Positions 56,349-64,000 of a DNA stretch of 64,000 bases are shown here, one piece after another. This DNA comes from Synechococcus sp. WH 8016 (GTDB taxonomy: Bacteria > Cyanobacteriota > Cyanobacteriia > PCC-6307 > Cyanobiaceae). The stretch covers positions 124,001 to 188,000 of the forward strand of contig NZ_AGIK01000004.1 of assembly GCF_000230675.1 (NCBI RefSeq), given 5' to 3'. Each line of letters starts with the position of its first letter. The stretch's first letter is position 1. The notes under the pieces were generated by a model, which saw only the letters and a list, made by a program, of their open reading frames with translations, did not search any database and was not told the DNA's origin. Position numbers and translations under genes: made by a program.

Positions 56349-56876
56349 ATGACTCGACGCCTCCTCCTCGTGCTGCTCGCACTGGGAGTTGCTGCCTGTG
56401 AAGGTCGCTCGACCCGAGCACCATCTGGCCTGCTGGAGCCACAACAACAAGACCCTGCCCTCAGCGGTGATGGGCGGTTGTTAGCCGTGATCGAAGACCA
56501 AAACGGCAGACCGACCGTCCAATTACGCAACGTGCAAGGTGGGGGTTCGTTGCGTTTACGCCACCTCTCTCGTCATCAGCCCCATAGCTCGCCGTCCTTG
56601 AGCTGGAACGGCCGTTATTTGGCCGTCATTACCCAACGCGGCAACCACAGGCTGGTCTTGATTGAAGATCGCCTCAATGGCAAAGCCCACCCCCTGCGCT
56701 TGCCCTCCGGGCGAGATCCCGTGCAAGTCAGCCTTGCTCCTGATGCCCGCAAGCTCGCCATTCAAACCGCAGACCAGGGACGTTGGCGTGTTGAAGTGAT
56801 CGATCTGAGTGGCTTGCTGGAGCCCGACGGGCCTGGAGGCCAGCGACGCACGACGCCGAACGAGTCAAACCGATGA
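56349..56876 (+). CDS. TolB-like lipoprotein
   Basis: The 175-aa product has a lipoprotein signal (LLLVLLALGVAACEG, lipid-Cys17) and three beta-propeller-like repeats of the TolB/WD40-like type (SGDGRLLAVIEDQNGRPTVQL, LSWNGRYLAVITQRGNHRLV, LAPDARKLAIQTADQGRWRV). It overlaps the next gene by 4 bases, so the pair is coupled. It is a partial propeller and may act as a dimer or with the second protein. Confidence 0.7.
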   Translation: MTRRLLLVLLALGVAACEGRSTRAPSGLLEPQQQDPALSGDGRLLAVIEDQNGRPTVQLRNVQGGGSLRLRHLSRHQPHSSPSLSWNGRYLAVITQRGNHRLVLIEDRLNGKAHPLRLPSGRDPVQVSLAPDARKLAIQTADQGRWRVEVIDLSGLLEPDGPGGQRRTTPNESNR

Positions 56877-57358
56877 GACAGCGATTCCTGCCATCGGCCT
56901 TCCTGCTCTGTTTCCTCGTTTTGGGCTGCGGTCAAAGCGGGATCCGTCCCATGTCCAGGGTCGGGGCATCGCTGCGTCGAAGCGCCGAGAGCAGGCGCCT
57001 TCCCTCGATGGGACAACGTTGGCTCGCCACCCTGGCCAGTCGCAACGGAAGAGAGCGCGTGGAACTCATTGACCTGAGCAACGACACACCGGTGCCCCTG
57101 AATGGGATCAATCAGGCCGATTCCCAGACCATCAGCCTCAGCGTGAGTGGGGATGGGCAGAGGATCGCCCTTGTCCGTCAACGCGAAGAACGAACCGAAC
57201 TCATGCTTTATCGACGCAATGCCAGCGCGTTGCAACGCCTACCCATTAATCCGCCGGGTGTCCCCCGTTCTGTGAGCCTGAATGGGAATGGTCGACTTCT
57301 CGCCGTTCAGGTGAGCCGCAGAGGGCGTTGGGATGTGGACTTAATTCGCCTGCCCTAG
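56873..57358 (+). CDS. TolB-like lipoprotein, second of a pair
   Basis: The 161-aa product has a lipoprotein signal (FLLCFLVLGCGQ, lipid-Cys19) and the same repeat type (GQRWLATLASRNGRERVELI, VSGDGQRIALVRQREERTEL, LNGNGRLLAVQVSRRGRWDV). Both proteins are short relative to a full propeller. Similarity between them suggests duplication. Confidence 0.7.
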   Translation: MRQRFLPSAFLLCFLVLGCGQSGIRPMSRVGASLRRSAESRRLPSMGQRWLATLASRNGRERVELIDLSNDTPVPLNGINQADSQTISLSVSGDGQRIALVRQREERTELMLYRRNASALQRLPINPPGVPRSVSLNGNGRLLAVQVSRRGRWDVDLIRLP

Positions 57359-57595
57359 CTAGGGAATCAACCCTGCCCAATGCAAAAAGGTATCGCCGCT
57401 GAGGGCTTCCGTGAGCACGACAGCTAGAAATCCGATCATGGCGAAACGGCCATTGATCCTCTCGGCATAGGCACTCCAACCAAAGGCAGGCACATCTTTG
57501 GTGGTGGCACTGGTGGTGGAAAGGGGCTCTGGAGCAGCCGACGCAGAGGAGGGGTCCTCCGGAGTGCGATCGCTGACTTGATCAGGCTTGTTCAT
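57359..57595 (-). CDS. hli: High-light-inducible chlorophyll-binding protein (HLIP)
   Basis: The 78-aa protein has the one-helix LHC motif AERINGRFAMIGFLAVVLTE near residue 49, with the Glu and Asn-Gly-Arg chlorophyll ligands. A variable Ser/Ala/Pro N-terminus precedes it. HLIPs protect photosystem assembly and dissipate energy. It overlaps the ABC transporter gene by 4 bases at its start (ATGA), so it is translated from the same mRNA. Confidence 0.95.
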   Translation of the reverse strand: MNKPDQVSDRTPEDPSSASAAPEPLSTTSATTKDVPAFGWSAYAERINGRFAMIGFLAVVLTEALSGDTFLHWAGLIP

Positions 57596-59580
57596 GGTTG
57601 ATAACTGCTAGCGGGAATCAGGCTCCAATCGCCATCCCCACGCAGTTCAAGCACGTTGTCATGGAAGTGCTTGAGGGAAGGGCGATGGCCAACACTAATA
57701 AAGGAGAGATCTCGATCCACAAGCAACTCATAAAGCTGCTTCTCTGTCTTCACATCAAGGGCGCTGGTCGCCTCATCCAGAACCACAAAACTCGGAGAAT
57801 TCAACAACAAGCGTCCAAAGGCCAGTCGTTGCTGTTCTCCAAGAGAGAGAATTCGGGGCCAATCCTGCTTGATATCCAGGTCGGGATAACGCGTCACCAA
57901 CTTCTGCAAACTGACTTGCTCCAACACGCTTCTCAACTGCTCATCACTAAAGCGATTCTCATCTGCTGGATAACAAAGCTGTTCTCTTAACGAGCCCAGC
58001 AACATATAAGGCTTCTGGGGGATGAACAGCAGATCCCCCATCGAGGGCCTCTCAACACTGCCCCTGCTGGGCTCCCAAAGGCCGCTAATCATCCGCAGCA
58101 GGGAAGTCTTTCCACATCCGGATGGCCCCACAACCAAAAGCTTGTCGTGGTCACCGATATCAATCGTGAGATCTTCGATGACGGGATTCTTTCCATTCGG
58201 AGGATATAAGTCTGCAGACCGAATCACGATGCCGTTGCTTCCTGGCACCTCGCGACTGTTGCTGCTGGGGGCCTGCTGGCTCACCTGCTCAATTTTGGTT
58301 TGGAATCCTTCGAGACGACTAATGCCGGCGGCAAACTGAGCAAGCTGCTCAATGCGAGCCACGATGAAGAACAACGATCCCTCCACCATGTTGAAAGCAA
58401 AGTTAGCCTGATTGAACACGCCAAAATCGATCTCTCCTGCGAAATACACAGGTGCCATAACCAAGAAGGGCAGAAAAACTCCCGCATACGACACCGATCG
58501 CCGCATGACATCGATGATGACCTGCCAAATAATGAGGAGATTGAAGTTTTTAACAACAGAACCCAGACGCCGATAGGACTCTTGCTTTTCTTGCCCCTCC
58601 CCCGAGTAAAAGGCAATGGATTCAGCATTGTCCCTGATATGAACCAGTCCGTAACGGAAATCAGCTTCATAGCGGAGCTGGTCATAATTAATGCGCACGA
58701 GGTTGCGCCCTGAAACAATCAGAAGCGTGGTGGCAACCGCCGAGTAGGCAAACAGAGCGAACGTCAGCCTAGAGCTAATACTCCAGAGCACCAAGATGTT
58801 GAGCGAAAACGTTAAGAGCGCATCAAAAAGACCCAAGGCAAGGCTCAAACTTTGCGCCGTAAAAGACTCCGTATCTTGGGTAATCCTCTGGTCAGGGTTA
58901 TCAACATCCGTTTCGTCTTCACTATTAGGATTGAGAACGTAATAAGCCCTGTTTTTCATATAGTCGCCAATCAACGATTTAGACAGCCACTCCCTCCAAA
59001 TAATTCCCAGCTTTGCAGTGATATAAACCTGAGTCACCCGAATGGGAAGGGCTATCACAAAACAGGCACCATAAATAGCCAATCGTCCATAGAAACCACC
59101 TTGGTCCTTATCCACCAAGGCATTCGTGATGTCTCGGTAGATAAATCCGATCCCCGTATTAATGCCGTTAACAGCAAGCAACATGAACACAATCGTTGCC
59201 AATAAGCCCCAATTGAGCCAACGCCGCTGGCGCAATTGCTGACGGAAAGCAATGAAACTGGCCAAACCAACCAGAAACAGCCCAACGAAAGCCACTCCCC
59301 ACCAACTCGACCAAATCGTGGCGATCGTTCCCGAAACACCCGACAGATATTTCTCCGTTAAGTCGGGTTGAAACCGATCCAGGCTTCGAATCAAAGCGGT
59401 AAGAACCGCAAGCACCAACCCGCCAACACAAAACAGAAGGCACAACAACAGCCAAATGAACTGCCATCCGCTGGCCTGATCAAGCGGCAAGAAAAAAGGT
59501 TGGGCCAGGTGACGCAGCTTCGCGAGCTGATGACGCAGATTTTTAAACGGGCCGCTGCTGGCGAAAGGGGACGCTGTCAT
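57592..59580 (-). CDS. ABC transporter, fused permease/ATPase (SbmA/YddA type)
   Basis: From the ATG at 59580 the 662-aa protein has an N-terminal region with about six helices (ABC_membrane_2: WLLLCLLFCVGGLVLAVLTA ... WREWLSKSLIGDYMKNRAYY ... YSGEGQEKQES). A C-terminal ATPase shows GPSGCGKTSLLRMISGL, LSLGEQQRLAFGR and FVVLDEATSALD. Relatives move peptides, lipids or cobalamin. The coupling to an HLIP gene suggests a thylakoid-linked substrate; this is inference. Confidence 0.85.
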   Translation of the reverse strand: MTASPFASSGPFKNLRHQLAKLRHLAQPFFLPLDQASGWQFIWLLLCLLFCVGGLVLAVLTALIRSLDRFQPDLTEKYLSGVSGTIATIWSSWWGVAFVGLFLVGLASFIAFRQQLRQRRWLNWGLLATIVFMLLAVNGINTGIGFIYRDITNALVDKDQGGFYGRLAIYGACFVIALPIRVTQVYITAKLGIIWREWLSKSLIGDYMKNRAYYVLNPNSEDETDVDNPDQRITQDTESFTAQSLSLALGLFDALLTFSLNILVLWSISSRLTFALFAYSAVATTLLIVSGRNLVRINYDQLRYEADFRYGLVHIRDNAESIAFYSGEGQEKQESYRRLGSVVKNFNLLIIWQVIIDVMRRSVSYAGVFLPFLVMAPVYFAGEIDFGVFNQANFAFNMVEGSLFFIVARIEQLAQFAAGISRLEGFQTKIEQVSQQAPSSNSREVPGSNGIVIRSADLYPPNGKNPVIEDLTIDIGDHDKLLVVGPSGCGKTSLLRMISGLWEPSRGSVERPSMGDLLFIPQKPYMLLGSLREQLCYPADENRFSDEQLRSVLEQVSLQKLVTRYPDLDIKQDWPRILSLGEQQRLAFGRLLLNSPSFVVLDEATSALDVKTEKQLYELLVDRDLSFISVGHRPSLKHFHDNVLELRGDGDWSLIPASSYQP

Positions 59581-59605
59581 GACGCCATTCTCACAAGCCA
59601 GACCT

Positions 59606-59998
<393 letters not shown>

Positions 59999-60016
59999 CT
60001 ACCCCGCAACCATTCA

Positions 60017-61549
60017 ATGCTGGCACGCTGCTCAAGTGCATCCCTTCAAGGGATGGAGGCGCTACCCGTCACGGTGGAAGTGGATCTGGCCCCAGGGCTT
60101 CCCGGCTTGCAGCTTGTGGGACTTCCAGATACCGCCATCCAAGAGTCGCGCGAACGCGTCCGGGCAGCGCTGCGCAACAGCGGGTTTCGCGGCCCCCTGG
60201 TTCGGGTCATTGTCAATCTGGCGCCAGCCGATCGACGCAAGGAGGGACCCGCCTTCGATCTGCCGATCGCGCTGGCCTTGCTCGTCGCCAGCGGTCAGCT
60301 TGATCCCCAAAAACTGGAAGGGCTCTGCTGCGCCGGAGAACTGGGCCTGGCGTGCCAAGCGAAAACCCAGCAAGCCAAAGCCTTTGTGGTGCCATCAGCC
60401 AACGCAGCCGAGGCGTCACTCGTGGACGGACTCCCCATCGTGAGCGCCAAAACGCTTGGCGAGCTCGTTGAGCAGTTACGGCATGGAAGCCAGAACAACC
60501 GTTGTTCTCCCCCCAAAAAGAAAGAGCCTGCAACGACCACCATCCCAACCAGCGCATCAGAACCTCCGTCCGCAGCACCCCTCACGATTCAGCATTTCGC
60601 TCGAAAAGCCCTGGCGATTGCCGCCGCCGGTGGGCATCACCTTCTGATGGTGGGACCTCCTGGCTGTGGCAAAACGATGTTGGCGCGAGAGCTCCCCAGT
60701 CTTCTTCCGCCGTTGAGCGACTCAGAGGCCCTAGAGCTCACCCGCCTTCAATCCATTGCTGGCACGCTCGGCAGCGTGACAAACCTGGTGCGGCAACGAC
60801 CCTTCCGAGCACCGCATCACAGCACCACGGCAGCAGGGCTTCTCGGGGGAGGGATCAATCCCCGTCCCGGCGAATTGAGCCTGGCCCATGGAGGCGTGCT
60901 GTTTCTTGATGAGCTCACTGAATTTCCGAGAGCCATCCTCGATCAGTTGCGTCAGCCTCTGGAGGAGGGCGTTCTCTGGATCAGCCGAGCACGATTGCGC
61001 TGCTCTTTCCCCTGCAGGGTGACCCTGGTGGCGGCGACCAATCCATGCCCTTGCGGATGGCATGGTGATCCTTCCAATCGCTGCCGTTGTTCTGAACTTC
61101 AACGGCAGCGCTACTGGAATCGTTTGTCTGGGCCATTTTTAGATCGGCTCGATCTTCAATGCCGCCTCGAACCCGTGCCGACCAGCCAACTTCGCCGGTG
61201 CTTCAAGACAGCAGAAGACCCAACGGAGACTCCAAGAAAAGGCAGCTTCTCTCCCAAAGCCATCCAAGCCGCGCGCATCAAAATGTGCCAACGCAACCCG
61301 GGCAAGCAGCTCAACAGCCAACTCAGCGCGCTGGAGCTCGGGCGTTACGGCCAGATCGCAGAGCGAGCCTTTCAATACTGGGAGCAGGTGGTGTCGAAAC
61401 GGCAGTTGAGCATGCGCAGCAGCTTGAGACTTCTGCGCGTTGCCCGAACCATTGCCGACCTAGACGCTGTGCCAACAGTGGGCGAGCAACACCTAGCGGA
61501 AGCGATCTGCTTCCGAAGCTATGACCACGCGCCCAGAGCTAACAGCTAA
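60017..61549 (+). CDS. comM: YifB/ComM-family Mg-chelatase-like ATPase
   Basis: The 510-aa protein has an N-terminal Lon-like fold (VEVDLAPGLPGLQLVGLPDT), ATPase motifs GGHHLLMVGPPGCGKTMLAR near residue 213 and GGVLFLDELTEFPRAILDQL near 295, VAATNPCPCGWHGDP near 343, and the C-terminal domain RSSLRLLRVARTIADLDAV. In naturally transformable bacteria ComM helps branch migration during DNA uptake. Confidence 0.9.
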   Translation: MLARCSSASLQGMEALPVTVEVDLAPGLPGLQLVGLPDTAIQESRERVRAALRNSGFRGPLVRVIVNLAPADRRKEGPAFDLPIALALLVASGQLDPQKLEGLCCAGELGLACQAKTQQAKAFVVPSANAAEASLVDGLPIVSAKTLGELVEQLRHGSQNNRCSPPKKKEPATTTIPTSASEPPSAAPLTIQHFARKALAIAAAGGHHLLMVGPPGCGKTMLARELPSLLPPLSDSEALELTRLQSIAGTLGSVTNLVRQRPFRAPHHSTTAAGLLGGGINPRPGELSLAHGGVLFLDELTEFPRAILDQLRQPLEEGVLWISRARLRCSFPCRVTLVAATNPCPCGWHGDPSNRCRCSELQRQRYWNRLSGPFLDRLDLQCRLEPVPTSQLRRCFKTAEDPTETPRKGSFSPKAIQAARIKMCQRNPGKQLNSQLSALELGRYGQIAERAFQYWEQVVSKRQLSMRSSLRLLRVARTIADLDAVPTVGEQHLAEAICFRSYDHAPRANS

Positions 61550-61560
61550 CGGACCGTCGC

Positions 61561-61707
61561 TTAACGCGATCCATGGTGAGGAACGTCGCGATAGGGCTGG
61601 ACTCCAATCGGAGGTGGAACCGTCTTCTTCTCTTCACTTGGATTTCCAACAGCATGCGACAGGGTTTCTGCTAACCATTCGCGCAGCGAACTAAACATGA
61701 ATGCCAT
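61561..61707 (-). CDS. 48-aa hypothetical protein
   Basis: ATG at 61707 is preceded by GGAGGAGA, a strong ribosome site. The peptide is MAFMFSSLREWLAETLSHAV then GNPSEEKKTVPPPIGVQPYR and DVPHHGSR: an amphipathic N-terminal helix and a Pro-rich tail. It looks like a genuine small gene of unknown role. Confidence 0.65.
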   Translation of the reverse strand: MAFMFSSLREWLAETLSHAVGNPSEEKKTVPPPIGVQPYRDVPHHGSR

Positions 61708-61844
61708 GGTGGGTCTCCTCCGAGATGCACCCAGTCTCGTCAGGCATTCAAGAAAAAGAAACAGTCGAAATACCGATCATTCAGCGTGCCACGGCAATGA
61801 ATCCGACGTAGCACGCCGATCTAAAAGCTAAAACTGCGAACGAA

Positions 61845-62015
61845 TCAACGACGGCGACGGCGCTGCTGAGCTTTGCGCTTGTACTTCTCGATTGGAGTTT
61901 CGTGATGGCGGAGACGCTTGAGATCCGCGAAGATCCCGGCCTTGGAGACCTGACGCTTAAAGCGACGTAGGGCAGATTCGATGCCTTCGTTTTCTCCGAC
62001 CGTGACCTGAGTCAT
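61845..62015 (-). CDS. rpsU: 30S ribosomal protein S21
   Basis: The 56-aa product, [40 protein letters not shown] and a basic tail ending QRRRRR, is a clear S21. It binds 16S rRNA near the anti-Shine-Dalgarno region and aids initiation. Confidence 0.97.
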   Translation of the reverse strand: MTQVTVGENEGIESALRRFKRQVSKAGIFADLKRLRHHETPIEKYKRKAQQRRRRR

Positions 62016-62068
62016 TCAACAAGCGATGATTTCCAGCTTGTCAATGTAGCAAGCGATCGGCAAATGGA

Positions 62069-62650
62069 TCAAAGGGCATCTGGCAATCCAGGCATGCTGT
62101 CCCGATACACATAAAGATGTCCCAGGGTGCGCTTGCCGTATTGACGCCTCATCAGCTTCCAACCTGGTTCAAGGTTCAGCTTGAGGAAACCGTTTCCAGG
62201 ACCTCCTGAACGAGCCACCACCATGGTGGGACGGGAGGGATCACGCGTCGGAACGGCCAAGAGCTCGATGTCCGCGCCAGTTTTGACGACGGAGAGTCGA
62301 TAACGCGTTCCAAGGTCATCCCCTCCAATCCGCAGGGAATAGCCATTGCCATCGATGTAGCGGTTACAGATTCCTGTGAAGTCAAAAGTGGCCAACAGCG
62401 GATCCACGACAGCAGGCGACGATCCCGAAACCGCAAAACAAGGACGGGCGCTCGTGCGCTGCTCGTAAATGTTCAGCTGCGAGTTCTCACCCTTACCGAT
62501 GGGAGCCGACACCATCACAAATTGGCTTTCGTCGACGTCTGCAGCCGTGAAGACAGAGCCTTGCGCTTTTGCTGCTTGCGGGAGGCCTGTGGCCGCAGCA
62601 GCGGCAAACACAGCAAATGCAACAGCAGCGTTCCAAGGACGGCCCATCAA
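62069..62650 (-). CDS. DUF3747-domain exported protein
   Basis: The 193-aa protein has a signal peptide ending PQAAKAQG and the DUF3747 body (VFTAADVDESQFVMVSAPIG, QLNIYEQRTSARPCFAVSGS, LATFDFTGICNRYIDGNGYS, LRIGGDDLGTRYRL). The family is common in cyanobacteria, is likely extracytoplasmic and has no known function. Confidence 0.85.
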   Translation of the reverse strand: MMGRPWNAAVAFAVFAAAAATGLPQAAKAQGSVFTAADVDESQFVMVSAPIGKGENSQLNIYEQRTSARPCFAVSGSSPAVVDPLLATFDFTGICNRYIDGNGYSLRIGGDDLGTRYRLSVVKTGADIELLAVPTRDPSRPTMVVARSGGPGNGFLKLNLEPGWKLMRRQYGKRTLGHLYVYRDSMPGLPDAL

Positions 62651-62706
62651 TCAATTCCGATCGTTAAAGGGATCGTATTAGTCCCTTTGGATCTGAGCAC
62701 GTGCCA

Positions 62707-62898
62707 TCAGGCCGGTTTGTTGAGACGAATCGCGACCAAAAGTGACCCAAGCGTCGCTGGAAGACTCAAACCAAGGATCCATCGCGTTGGGTTGACGCCC
62801 AGATCAGGATCGCCGTAAGCCAATTCAAAAACACAGCCAGTGGCTGCGATTCCAAGCACGCATGCCAGGGCCAGGAACAGCCCAGAAAGGGGTTTCAT
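62707..62898 (-). CDS. Small two-span membrane protein
   Basis: From the ATG at 62898 the 63-aa product has two hydrophobic helices (SGLFLALACVLGIAATGCVF; WILGLSLPATLGSLLVAIRL) separated by a short loop. ATG at 62904 is 2 codons earlier. It lies 10 bases downstream of def and probably shares its mRNA. No family is recognised. Confidence 0.7.
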   Translation of the reverse strand: MKPLSGLFLALACVLGIAATGCVFELAYGDPDLGVNPTRWILGLSLPATLGSLLVAIRLNKPA

Positions 62899-62908
62899 TG
62901 GCATCGGT

Positions 62909-63517
62909 TTAAGGCGTCATGGGGCGGACGTCTGTGGCGCGGAAGCCATGATCTTTTAGCTCCTTTTTAAGGCCAGTGGCATCGGTCACGCGATCCACAA
63001 ACAACACCCCACGGAGATGGTCCATCTCGTGCTGAATGCAACGCGCCATCAAACCGTCGGCCTTCATGGTGCGGGGCCGCCCCATCTCATCCCTGAAACT
63101 CAATTGAATGGCCGTAGGACGGACCACATCGAGGTACACCCCTGGGATGCTGAGGCACCCCTCCTCGTACGTATCCACCGATGCGCTGCAGGTGGTGATT
63201 TCTGGGTTGATCAGCACCAGAGGTGGCGTGCTGGGGGTCTCAAAGTCGAGGTCGATCACCAGCAATTGCTGATGCACCCCAACCTGAGGTGCCGCCAAGC
63301 CGATGCCACGGGCCGTGTACATGCTGCGCAACATGTCGCGGGCCAAGTCGCGCACACGCTCGTCCACCTTGCCAATCCTGCGCGCATCACCCCGTAGCGC
63401 GTCGTCGCCAAGGGTATAGATATTGAGCGGAGCACTCTCTAAGGGCTCCTTAGGCACGGCAATGGAGGAGCTGCTCTTCTCAGCCGATCGTGCCAACTGG
63501 GCGAAGCTCCTAGCCAA
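62909..63517 (-). CDS. def: Peptide deformylase
   Basis: The 202-aa protein has all three active-site motifs: GIGLAAPQVG near residue 71, EEGCLSIPG near 119 (Cys metal ligand) and QHEMDHLRG near 161 (two His ligands and the catalytic Glu). It removes the formyl group from new proteins. An N-terminal extension of about 30 residues is usual in cyanobacteria. Confidence 0.97.
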   Translation of the reverse strand: MARSFAQLARSAEKSSSSIAVPKEPLESAPLNIYTLGDDALRGDARRIGKVDERVRDLARDMLRSMYTARGIGLAAPQVGVHQQLLVIDLDFETPSTPPLVLINPEITTCSASVDTYEEGCLSIPGVYLDVVRPTAIQLSFRDEMGRPRTMKADGLMARCIQHEMDHLRGVLFVDRVTDATGLKKELKDHGFRATDVRPMTP

Positions 63518-63582
63518 AACCCCTCCTACTTTGAAATTGTTCTGATCTTAGGCAGACCTGATCTCTGCTTGATCCGTTCGAC

Positions 63583-64000
63583 ATGTCTCTGCAACAGCCC
63601 CTACCTGCCACAACCGCTCTCGGACGGACTTCGCTGCTGCGTGCTCCGCAACTGCTGGGGGATTGGCTGCTCTGGCTCGAGCAGCGTCCCCACGAGAAAG
63701 GCCGCACCACAGCATGCATCCGGCGCTGGGGGGAGCCAGAAGCCACACCTCTGGAGCTCACACCAGCCCCCATCAATTTGCGCAGCAGGGTGCACGACTA
63801 CGGCGGAGCGCCGCTCACGGCGGCGCTAACGGAAGGAACACTCCAGCTGGTTTGGGTCGATGACAACGACGGTTGCCTCTGGTTCCAAGCCTGGACAGGT
63901 CTTGATGGAAATACCCCCCAAGCGCTGCACGCCCTCGACAGCCCCCAACGGCTGACCGCCCCCCGTAACAGCGCGCTGGGGGGCGGCGTGATTGACCCTC
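63583..64000 (+). CDS. S9-family peptidase, N-terminal part (truncated by window end)
   Basis: The frame from the ATG at 63583 is open to the window edge (139 codons). It encodes LLRAPQLLGDWLLWLEQRPH, HDYGGAPLTAALTEGTLQLV and WVDDNDGCLWF, the start of the beta-propeller of acylaminoacyl-type serine peptidases. The catalytic domain lies outside the window. It is divergent from def, 65 bases apart. Confidence 0.8.
   Translation, partial: MSLQQPLPATTALGRTSLLRAPQLLGDWLLWLEQRPHEKGRTTACIRRWGEPEATPLELTPAPINLRSRVHDYGGAPLTAALTEGTLQLVWVDDNDGCLWFQAWTGLDGNTPQALHALDSPQRLTAPRNSALGGGVIDP

Overview
The window looks like the chromosome of a marine picocyanobacterium, most likely a Synechococcus. The evidence is psbX, a ycf66 gene, a high-light-inducible (HLIP) gene, a BicA-type bicarbonate transporter, several short families I associate with marine Synechococcus/Prochlorococcus (DUF1651, DUF3303 and DUF3764-like), and a circularly permuted two-piece tmRNA with the tag ANNIVRFSRQAAPVAA. 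I cannot name the strain.

Left part (1-15.8 kb): a variable chromosomal region. It has bicA, an L,D-transpeptidase, a sulfiredoxin, a glutaredoxin-MauE fusion, a BASS-type symporter, a pterin dehydratase, four small proteins of dimeric alpha+beta-barrel type, and many very short, partly new-looking genes (single-span microproteins, Cys-rich peptides, a tandem paralogue pair).

Middle (15,823-43,338): a 27.5-kb integrated element. Its ends are an exact 42-bp direct repeat. The right copy is the 3' part of the permuted ssrA (tmRNA) gene. The left copy is followed, in ssrA orientation, by the displaced ssrA terminator. A tyrosine recombinase gene lies at each end, both pointing inward, and both ends carry a tandem TTGTCGGAA motif. 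The left third resembles a phage satellite or tycheposon: integrase, small proteins, a primase-VapE helicase and a terminase-small-subunit-like protein. The rest is cargo: a 1,633-aa DUF4011 helicase with a C-terminal Vsr-like nuclease, a 1,157-aa RecB-like/RNase H-like/SF1 helicase, a small PD-(D/E)XK-like protein, a HEPN-like protein, rmuC coupled to a TPR protein, and several secreted or membrane proteins of unknown function. Just inside the right end is a noncoding region with a Yfr1-like small RNA on the minus strand and, next to it on the plus strand, a terminated transcript candidate carrying the complementary (anti-Yfr1) sequence. Integration puts the right-end recombinase directly behind ssrA without a terminator between them.

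Right part (43.3-64 kb): compact conserved core. It has ssrA, an rRNA methyltransferase, a YqjD/holin-like pair, smc, a PRC-barrel protein, msrB, an LpxB-like glycosyltransferase, tRNA-Leu, accC, yggT, psbX, ycf66, two TolB-like lipoproteins, an HLIP gene translationally coupled to an ABC transporter, a HIT protein, a YifB/ComM ATPase, rpsU, a DUF3747 protein, def, and the start of an S9 peptidase.
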